This document shows, one piece after another, positions 26,098 to 32,459 of a DNA stretch of 32,459 nucleotides. Numbering within the stretch: position 1 is the stretch's first letter; each line of letters opens with the position of its first letter. The DNA is taken from the NCBI GenBank assembly GCA_902386025.1, contig CABMHR010000004.1, positions 65,075 through 97,533 of the forward strand, written 5' to 3'. This DNA is from an uncultured archaeon. GTDB taxonomy: Archaea; Nanobdellota; Nanobdellia; Pacearchaeales; GW2011-AR1. The notes below the pieces were generated by a model. The model made no database searches and had not been told where the DNA came from. It saw only the letters and a program-made list of their open reading frames with translations. Both the position numbers and the translations under genes were made by a program.

Positions 26098-26715
26098 TTA
26101 TAAGCTTTTCTTGACTGGAACAGCTATAAACCTAATCATCATTTCCGAATTATCTGCACTTATTATTTTAAATTTGTGCTTTTTGAACAAATCGTGAATT
26201 TCTTTTTCATTAAAAAGATAATAATATCTTTCCCCCTTATCATTCCATTTAATCAGTGTTTCTTTTCCTTTGTGTCTTTTCAGGCGTTTTGATTCTTTGT
26301 TCCAGACGCCGATTAAAATCTCTGCCTTTGGCTTTAAAATCCTGTAAAGTTGTTTTACTGCTTTTTCCTGCTTTGGTTTTTTAAGGCAGTGGAGCGCAGA
26401 GATGCAAATTGCAGAATCAAAAAAATTATCTTCATAAGGTGTTTTAGCCATATCTGAAACTGCAAATTCTGCTTCAATCTTTTGTTCTTTTGCCTTTTTT
26501 CTTGCTAATTCAACCATTTTTTCAGAAAAATCAAGCAAATACATTTTTCCATTTTTTATTTTTATCAAATGTCTTCCTGAACCGCTCCCAAAATCAAGAA
26601 TTTTTCCTTTTTGCATTTTAAGAAATTTTATTGTGCTGTCTGCAGGAAGCTTTTTGAATTCATTCCATTCTGGAGCAATATTGTTCCATACTTGCTTCTG
26701 TGATGCCATATTCAA
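26098..26715 (-). CDS. Class I SAM methyltransferase, Trm9/ABH8-like
   Basis: VWNNIAPEWNEF...ILDFGSGSGRHL...YLLDFSEKMVELAR...DNFFDSAICISALHCL...RILKPKAEILIGVWNK...YYYLFNEKEI. Confidence 0.75.
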   Translation of the reverse strand: MNMASQKQVWNNIAPEWNEFKKLPADSTIKFLKMQKGKILDFGSGSGRHLIKIKNGKMYLLDFSEKMVELARKKAKEQKIEAEFAVSDMAKTPYEDNFFDSAICISALHCLKKPKQEKAVKQLYRILKPKAEILIGVWNKESKRLKRHKGKETLIKWNDKGERYYYLFNEKEIHDLFKKHKFKIISADNSEMMIRFIAVPVKKSL

Positions 26716-27035
26716 TAGTTGAACCTTCTTTCATATTCTGAATGATTGAACCATTCTAAAATTGCAGAAATTAATTGAATTTGATTTTCTGATGTAATTG
26801 TGTAAATAAGCCTCCACCCATTAGGCAAATCATATTTCCATAAATTGTTAATTTGATATTTTTGAATATACTCTTTTGGAAAAAGTCTTTTTGGAATTTG
26901 TATTCCAAAAAAAGCATCTTGCTGTAAATCCAATATGGCTCTTTTGATAGCTTTTTTAATTGAATCATCTTCGCTTAAACTTTCAAATTCTTTTCTTAAT
27001 TTTTCAGAAATAAACTTTACTTTTGAAGGTTTCAT
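26712..27035 (-). CDS. RelE-like toxin
   Basis: 107 aa; YQINNLWKYDLPNGWRLIYTITSENQIQLISAILEWFNHSEYERRF; 4-nt overlaps with both neighbours. Confidence 0.7.
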   Translation of the reverse strand: MKPSKVKFISEKLRKEFESLSEDDSIKKAIKRAILDLQQDAFFGIQIPKRLFPKEYIQKYQINNLWKYDLPNGWRLIYTITSENQIQLISAILEWFNHSEYERRFNY

Positions 27036-27316
27036 AATTTAATTTCTCTAATTTTTGATAATCTTTTTGTTAATAAAGGATTCCAGATGTAAGCTATTGT
27101 TCCATTTCTGTCAAATCCAATCTTGTTAATATTTTCCAAATAATCTAACACTACCAGATAAGTCTGCCACATAACTTTTTTAGGGAGTTTTTTCCAGAGT
27201 TCTGTTTTATTAAACTCTCCTGAATACTCTTCTATTGCTTTTTCCACCATTAAAACTGTGCTTAAAGTAGGGCTTCTTGCAAAAAAATTGTCTTGTTTTT
27301 TCTGTAAAATTTTCAT
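27032..27316 (-). CDS. Putative winged-helix-like antitoxin or regulator paired with the RelE-like toxin
   Basis: Likely start is MKILQKKQDNFF at 27316 (the ORF track extends to a GTG at 27334); helical N-terminus followed by YLENINKIGFDRNGTIAYIWNP wing-like segment. Confidence 0.55.
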   Translation of the reverse strand: MKILQKKQDNFFARSPTLSTVLMVEKAIEEYSGEFNKTELWKKLPKKVMWQTYLVVLDYLENINKIGFDRNGTIAYIWNPLLTKRLSKIREIKL

Positions 27317-27323
27317 AAATACC

Positions 27324-27345
27324 TTATATATCACTTGATATATAA
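27324..27345. promoter_or_regulatory. Perfect 10-bp dyad overlapping the TATA element of the toxin-antitoxin operon
   Basis: TTATATATCA-CT-TGATATATAA; its distal arm lies about 26 nt upstream of the probable ATG. Confidence 0.6.
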
Positions 27346-27365
27346 AACTTTCTGTTTGTTAAAAA

Positions 27366-28655
27366 TTATTCGCTTTCATTAAATTTCATAACAGAAAAGA
27401 AGGGGTATTTAGCTAATTTTTCCCTGCCTTTTAATTCTGGGAGCTCCATTGCAAAGCAGCATTCTACAACTTCCCCCTGAAGCTTTTCAATCAAACTGCA
27501 GGAAGCCAATGCTGTTCCTCCTGTGGCAATCAAATCATCAACTAATAAAATCTTTTGATTTGGAGAGATTGCATCTTTGTGTATTTCTACGCTGTCAACT
27601 CCGTATTTAAGATTGTAGCTTTCAGAAATTGTTTCTGCAGGCAGTTTTCCTGGTTTTCTTATAAGAACAAGCCCTGTTCCTAATCTCCCTGCAAGCATTC
27701 CCGCAAGAACAAATCCTCTTGATTCAATCCCGGCAACAGCATCAATTTGAAAATCCTTGTATCTGTCATAAAGAATATCTATTAATTTCTTCAACGCTTC
27801 CTTGTCTTTGAGCAGAGTTGTTATGTCTCTGAATATAATCCCCTGCATTGGAAAATTAGGAACACTTCTTACTTTCTCCTTTAATTTTTTAATTTCTTCT
27901 TCTCTTGAAAAAGAATCAATTGTTTTAAGAAGGATTTGCTTTAATTTTTCAGTATTGTCTTTCATAATCTGCTTTATCATTTCCCAAGTGACAGATTCTT
28001 CATCTTCCTTCCAACAGTCATAATCTGTCACTGCTGCAATTGTTGCAAAAGGAATTTCTGCTTCATTTGCAAGTATTGCTTCTGGAGAAGTTGCCATATT
28101 AATAATATCTGCACCCCACTGCCTAAATAAATTGCTTTCTGCTCTTGTTGAAAATCTTGGGCCTTCAATTGTGATTATTGTCCCTTTTTTGCAAACTGGG
28201 ATTTTAAGTTCACTGCAGCTTTCTATCAACTTTTTTCTTAATTCATCTGAAAAAGGATTTACCATAAGTGTATGCATTGCACCAAATTCAAATTTCTCAA
28301 AAAATGTTAAATCTCTTCTGCATGTGAAATCGATAAAATCATCAACCACCACAAAATCTCCGCGTTTTATATCCTCGCGAAGAGAGCCGACGGCAGTTGT
28401 TGCAATTATGTACCTGCACCCTTCATATTTAAGAGCAAAGATATTTGCCTTGTTGTTTACTTGTGTAGGGGGAATTTCGTGCTTGAATCCAAATCTGGAA
28501 ATGAACATTACTTCAATTCCGTTAATTTTCCCGCTTACAATCGGAGAAGAAGGTTTTCCAAAAGGAGTATCAACTTCCCTTTGTGTTGGATTTTCAAAAA
28601 TGTCAAGAGTTTCAAGTCCAGAACCGCCTATAACCCCTATCTTTAACTTCCCCAT
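27366..28655 (-). CDS. Fusion of S-methyl-5'-thioadenosine phosphorylase and adenine phosphoribosyltransferase
   Basis: MTAP part: GVIGGSGLETLDIF, NMATSPEAILANEAEIPFATIAAVTDYDCW. APRT part: VRSVPNFPMQGIIFRDITTLLKD, VAGIESRGFVLAGMLA, ILLVDDLIATGGTALA. One uninterrupted 429-aa ORF. Confidence 0.93.
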   Translation of the reverse strand: MGKLKIGVIGGSGLETLDIFENPTQREVDTPFGKPSSPIVSGKINGIEVMFISRFGFKHEIPPTQVNNKANIFALKYEGCRYIIATTAVGSLREDIKRGDFVVVDDFIDFTCRRDLTFFEKFEFGAMHTLMVNPFSDELRKKLIESCSELKIPVCKKGTIITIEGPRFSTRAESNLFRQWGADIINMATSPEAILANEAEIPFATIAAVTDYDCWKEDEESVTWEMIKQIMKDNTEKLKQILLKTIDSFSREEEIKKLKEKVRSVPNFPMQGIIFRDITTLLKDKEALKKLIDILYDRYKDFQIDAVAGIESRGFVLAGMLAGRLGTGLVLIRKPGKLPAETISESYNLKYGVDSVEIHKDAISPNQKILLVDDLIATGGTALASCSLIEKLQGEVVECCFAMELPELKGREKLAKYPFFSVMKFNESE

Positions 28656-29101
28656 CTTTTTAACAATTTGTAATTAGCAAATTCCCCCCCAATTCCCCCA
28701 AGTCTTGTGTAAGTAATCAATCCAAAACCTCTTTCATTTGGCTGCTGCATATGAAGCAGAGAAGCAAGTTTTTCCAATTCCCCTTCTTTTAATTTTTTCT
28801 TTAATCCTTCAAATGAATCATAAAATTCATCAAAAACTTTCACTAAATATTTCCCTTTTGGACATTTTTTAAAATCTCTATCTCCTGTAAGAAATGTTAT
28901 AAGAACAATATCTTTTCCCCCTTCTTCTCCTATTCCATTTAATATAATATTAATATAATCTGTTGCGTCTTCAAAAGAATTTAAACGAGGAGGGAGCAAA
29001 TAGAACGGCTTTATTTCAATTTCACCTTTTTTTAGTTCATTCCTTAATCTGTCTTGCATTTTTCCAGGAAACTTTAGTTCTTTTTTTAATTTGTCCTGCA
29101 T
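28643..29101 (-). CDS. Hypothetical protein overlapping the MTAP-APRT start
   Basis: 152 aa; duplicated N-terminal MQDKLKKELK/MQDRLRNELK; 13-nt overlap with the downstream gene. Confidence 0.6.
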   Translation of the reverse strand: MQDKLKKELKFPGKMQDRLRNELKKGEIEIKPFYLLPPRLNSFEDATDYINIILNGIGEEGGKDIVLITFLTGDRDFKKCPKGKYLVKVFDEFYDSFEGLKKKLKEGELEKLASLLHMQQPNERGFGLITYTRLGGIGGEFANYKLLKRWGS

Positions 29102-29194
29102 TTTATCAAAAAGAGTAAATAATTTAAAAGCATTCTTGCGATAAAAGAGATATGTTAAATAAACCTTTTAGAAAAGTTTCCAAATTTAAAGAAT

Positions 29195-30544
29195 ATGTTA
29201 ATTCCAGCAAAAAATGAAATAAGGAAGCCGACAAAGACGATTTCAGGCATAACCCCTGTAGCTGTGATGCTTCCTCCAAGAGCGTGCAAACACGGAACTT
29301 GCGTGTACTGCCCTTCCCTGAATGTTCCGCAAAGTTATACTCCAAAAAGCCCTGTTGTAATGCGGGCATCAGAATTTAATTATGATTCTTATGAACAAGT
29401 CAAAGCAAGAATAAAGGCGTTTCAAGCAATGCATCATCCAACTGAAAAAATTGAATTAATAATTATGGGGGGAACTTTTTTGCAGTATCCTAAGAGTTTT
29501 CAGGAAAATTTTATAAAAAAATGCTATGATGCCTTAAATGGAGAAAAATCCAAAAATTTGGAACAGGCGCAGAAATTAAATGAAAAAGCAAAACAAAGGT
29601 GTGTTGCTCTCTGCGTTGAAACCCGTCCTGATGAATGCATTCAGCATATAAAACAAATGAGAATATTTGGGGTTACAAGAGTTGAACTCGGGGTTCAGAT
29701 TCCAGATGACAAGATTTATCAAAAAATTAAAAGAGGGCATTCAGTCAAAGATGTATCTGATGCAACAGAAGAACTGAAAAATGCAGGCTTCAAAGTTGGC
29801 TATCACATTATGCCTGGGCTTCCGGGAAGCAGTTTAAAAAAGGATTTAATTTTATTCAAGAAATTATTTTCAGATGAAAGATTCAAGCCAGACCAGCTGA
29901 AGATTTATCCGTGCCAAGTTATAAAAGGCTCTGAACTTGAGAAAGAATATTGGAAAAGGCATTACAAGCCCTACACAAAAGAGCAGATTGAAAAACTTAT
30001 TCTTCAAATGATGAAAATAGTTCCAAGATACTGCAGAGTTATGAGAGTTATGAGGGAAATTCCCCCAGAATATCTTATTGCTGGAACAACTAGGATTGAT
30101 TTAAGGAAGAACATTGAAGAGAAGCTTAGAAAAAATAGAAATAATATAAAAGAAATAAGATTCCGTGAAGTTGGCTTTAATAAAAATTTTGATGATAATC
30201 TGAAACTGAAAGCTACAAAATACTCTGCATCAAAGGGAAAAGAATATTTTCTTGAAATTGTGAATAAAGATGACATCTTGTTTGGGCTTTTAAGATTAAG
30301 GATTGCAGAAAACAAGGCTTTTATTAGGGAATTGCATATTTATGGAAAGAGTTTGAAACTGGGGGAGAAGGGAGAGGTTCAACATACTGGCTTGGGAAAA
30401 TGGCTTATGAATGAAGCTGAAAAAATAGCAAAAAAAGAGAAAATAAAGAGGATTTTGATTATTTCAGGAATTGGGGTAAGAGAATATTACCAAAAATTAG
30501 GCTATAATTTGGAAGATACTTATATGGTTAAAAAATTGGAGTGA
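29195..30544 (+). CDS. Elp3-family radical SAM / GNAT tRNA U34 acetyltransferase, short N-terminus
   Basis: ACKHGTCVYCPSLNVPQSYTPKSPVVMRASEFNYDSYEQVKARI; CVETRPDECIQHIKQMRIFGVTRVELGVQ; C-terminal GNAT GEVQHTGLGKWLMNEAEKIAKKEKIKRILIISGIGVREYYQKLGY. Confidence 0.93.
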   Translation: MLIPAKNEIRKPTKTISGITPVAVMLPPRACKHGTCVYCPSLNVPQSYTPKSPVVMRASEFNYDSYEQVKARIKAFQAMHHPTEKIELIIMGGTFLQYPKSFQENFIKKCYDALNGEKSKNLEQAQKLNEKAKQRCVALCVETRPDECIQHIKQMRIFGVTRVELGVQIPDDKIYQKIKRGHSVKDVSDATEELKNAGFKVGYHIMPGLPGSSLKKDLILFKKLFSDERFKPDQLKIYPCQVIKGSELEKEYWKRHYKPYTKEQIEKLILQMMKIVPRYCRVMRVMREIPPEYLIAGTTRIDLRKNIEEKLRKNRNNIKEIRFREVGFNKNFDDNLKLKATKYSASKGKEYFLEIVNKDDILFGLLRLRIAENKAFIRELHIYGKSLKLGEKGEVQHTGLGKWLMNEAEKIAKKEKIKRILIISGIGVREYYQKLGYNLEDTYMVKKLE

Positions 30545-30656
30545 TTTTATGCCCAGTCTGGGAAAGTTCGCACACTCACTCGTTTTTCTTAATGGCTACT
30601 CAAACTCGTGAATATGCTCATCGAACCCTCGGGTTCTCATCCTGAAATAGAATAAA

Positions 30657-30678
30657 TTCTATTGTAAAAACAATAGAA
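30657..30678. repeat. Hairpin between elp3 and tRNA-Glu
   Basis: TTCTATTGT-AAAA-ACAATAGAA, 9-bp perfect stem. Confidence 0.6.
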
Positions 30679-30681
30679 AAT

Positions 30682-30754
30682 TGCCCCGTCCGGGATTCGA
30701 ACCCGGGTTACAGCCTTGAAAGGGATGTGTCCTTGGCCTCTAGACTAACGGGGC
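30682..30754 (-). tRNA. tRNA-Glu(UUC)
   Basis: GCCCCGT-TA-GTC-TAGAGGCCAAG-GAC-A-CATCC-CTTTCAA-GGCTG-TAAC-CCGGG-TTCGAAT-CCCGG-ACGGGGC-A; paired acceptor and T arms, anticodon TTC. Confidence 0.9.
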
Positions 30755-30771
30755 ATCACACCGAAAATCTT

Positions 30772-30785
30772 AAGCTGTACAGCTT
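30772..30785. repeat. 14-bp perfect palindrome AAGCTGTACAGCTT
   Basis: Self-reverse-complementary; upstream of tRNA-Glu. Confidence 0.7.
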
Positions 30786-30786
30786 T

Positions 30787-30800
30787 TAGACTAACGGGCA
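30787..30800 (-). repeat. Partial copy of the tRNA-Glu 5' end
   Basis: Minus-strand TGCCCGTTAGTCTA versus the gene's TGCCCCGTTAGTCTA, one C missing. Confidence 0.65.
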
Positions 30801-30886
30801 TTTATATTTCTTGTATGCGATAAAGAAGAAAAATTTAGTTTTTAAAGCTATTCTTAAGAGGAGGATTATATTTCCTTAAAATGAAA

Positions 30887-30900
30887 ATGAGCCTGCACAG
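30887..30900 (-). repeat. Partial copy of the tRNA-Ile 3' end
   Basis: ATGAGCCTGCACAG at 30887 repeats exactly at 30957, a 70-bp offset. Confidence 0.75.
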
Positions 30901-30957
30901 GCGAGGACACCAAGGTTTCCTTCGCTTGACTTTCCTTTTAAGTGTGTGCATGCGGGA

Positions 30958-31103
30958 TGAGCCTGCACAGATTTGAACTGTGGACCCCTGCCTTTCTTAA
31001 TAAAAATAATGCATTTTACTGCACTATCTTTAATGAAAACAAATTCCTAACGGAATTAGCTCTTATAAGAGCAGTGCTCTGGACCAGGCTGAGCTACAGG
31101 CTC
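30958..31103 (-). tRNA. Intron-containing tRNA, spliced anticodon inferred as UAU (Ile, AUA codons)
   Basis: GAGCCTG-TA-GCTC-AGCCTGGTCCA-GAGC-A-CTGCT-CTTATA|intron|A-GGCAG-GGGTC-CACAG-TTCAAAT-CTGTG-CAGGCTC-A. Intron 30994..31063 (70 nt) at position 37/38. Confidence 0.82.
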
Positions 31104-31309
31104 ATCTAACTATTTTATGACATTTTTAGTGTATTTAAATTTCTTGTTTTTCAATATTTTTCTGCACATTTTTTAATCTTTCTGCAGGTTTATTTTTAAC
31201 TGCAAATTTTTCAGTTTTTCATATTTTTCTCGTCGGTTTTTTATGTGTAGGGAAACTTTTTACTCTACGCTCCAACAAGGTTTATAAATATCTGAAACAT
31301 AAAAATAGA

Positions 31310-32459
31310 ATGGAAAAGAGGATGGGGGTTATTCTATTAATTATATTGTCAATTTTTGCTGTAAATTTTATTTCTGCGCAGGCAATTAATGATACTTTAC
31401 ACTTAAATATTCAAACATTAAATTCTTCTGGAGATATTGTTTCAGGAACCTTCAAATTTGAATTTAATATTTCTGCTTTGAATGATTGCAGTGATGTTGT
31501 ATTCTCAAATTTTTCCACCCTGACAACAGATTCCAGGGGAATAGTTTCATATTATCTAGAAAATACAAACCTGAATTATTCAGAACAATACTGGCTTTGT
31601 TATTACAGAAATGGAATCTTGATTGATAACCAGAAAATTGCAAGAAATCCTTATGCGTTCAGTGCAAGAAACACTACTCTTAGCGGAACAGCAATTGACA
31701 TTAGTCTGGATATGGGAAATTATAATATTACTACTATCGGAAGCGGATTTTTTTCTTGGCTGGGAAGTTTAATGAATAGAATTACCTCTTTATTTGTCCA
31801 AAACATTGATTTCAGCGGAATGATAAACGGAAGTGGCAATATTAACACAACTGCAAATGTAACAGCAGATACTTTCTTTGGAAGATGGAATGGGAGTGTT
31901 TTATACGCACCAAATACAACAGCAGGAATCCAGAGCTTAATCAATGGGACAAATATGAATTTTGCAGATGTTGATTTTAACACTGGCTGGACAAGCGGAG
32001 GAGTAAGCATTATCGGAGGAAATATTTATGCCCAGACAGGATATTTTTACAATATAAGTTCTTTGGAAATAAGCAATCTGAATGTTAATGGTTCAATAAT
32101 TCCTGCATTTGATAATATGTTTGACTTGGGAAATTCTACTTTAAGATGGAGAAATGGAGTCTTTTCGGGGTATGTTAATGCTACAACATTTTATGGGGCT
32201 TGGAATTCAAGCATTAATTATTACACAAAATCAGAAACAGATGCAAATTTTAGTTTTTACAATCTTTCGCAATTTAATCTGGCAATGTCTATTAATTCAA
32301 CAGGATTGCAGGCATTAACTATCAATACAACAGCAAACATTGGAAACCTCTATAATTCAACTGCAAGTATGATTGCAAATCTAACTTTCTTGCAGAACTT
32401 TACAACACAAGCCATTGGAGCAAAATACAATGCCACTGCTTTAATGTTTGCACAAATGA
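31310..32459 (+). CDS. Secreted surface protein with tail-fibre-like repeats (truncated by the window end)
   Basis: ATG at 31310, TATA-like TTTATAAATA about 26 nt upstream; signal peptide MEKRMGVILLIILSIFAVNFISAQA; open frame to the window end; Asn-x-Ser/Thr dense; YYTKSETDANFSFYN. Missing from the ORF track because it has no stop in the window. Confidence 0.85.
   Translation, partial: MEKRMGVILLIILSIFAVNFISAQAINDTLHLNIQTLNSSGDIVSGTFKFEFNISALNDCSDVVFSNFSTLTTDSRGIVSYYLENTNLNYSEQYWLCYYRNGILIDNQKIARNPYAFSARNTTLSGTAIDISLDMGNYNITTIGSGFFSWLGSLMNRITSLFVQNIDFSGMINGSGNINTTANVTADTFFGRWNGSVLYAPNTTAGIQSLINGTNMNFADVDFNTGWTSGGVSIIGGNIYAQTGYFYNISSLEISNLNVNGSIIPAFDNMFDLGNSTLRWRNGVFSGYVNATTFYGAWNSSINYYTKSETDANFSFYNLSQFNLAMSINSTGLQALTINTTANIGNLYNSTASMIANLTFLQNFTTQAIGAKYNATALMFAQM

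Noticed and set aside
30541-30650. A third tRNA gene
   Set aside because: It has a T-arm-like GGGTTCGAT but no matching acceptor, D or anticodon stems.
31720-32010. Minus-strand ORF of 96 aa
   Set aside because: Antisense to the open surface-protein frame that begins at 31310 with a signal peptide and promoter.
1-32459. CRISPR array, rRNA genes, insertion sequence or prophage
   Set aside because: No regularly spaced repeats, no rRNA-like sequence and no transposase or integrase ORF seen.

Overview
AT-rich, gene-dense archaeal window. The archaeal-type PheRS alpha and beta, TrpRS, ThrRS with archaeal editing domain, RNase P p30, DUF357, Elp3, an intron-bearing tRNA and TATA-type leaderless promoters all point to archaea. 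The many short surface proteins suggest a DPANN lineage of the Woese-/Pacearchaeota type; that lineage call is inference. Content: information processing (pheS-HIT-pheT, trpS, thrS, rnp3, elp3, a Trm9-like methyltransferase, tRNA-Glu, a split tRNA-Ile), metabolism (ppsA, pyrH, ferredoxin, an MTAP-APRT fusion), proteostasis (lemA, htpX), two RelE-like toxin-antitoxin modules and many secreted or membrane proteins. Items most worth a second look: (1) a degenerate TtuA/Ncs6-like protein that appears to have lost its PP-loop; (2) a membrane protein with Ig-like ectodomains and a degenerate class III nucleotide-cyclase-like cytoplasmic domain; (3) an MTAP-APRT fusion; (4) a tRNA with a 70-nt intron whose spliced anticodon would be UAU (Ile); (5) partial copies of tRNA ends beside both tRNAs, with GC-rich unexplained intergenic DNA; (6) a recurrent TGN[AV][VI] motif near membrane segments; (7) a SleB-type cell-wall hydrolase in an archaeon; (8) a RelE toxin frameshifted at a homopolymer, lying between lemA and htpX. 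All homology calls are from reading the sequence; no searches were run.
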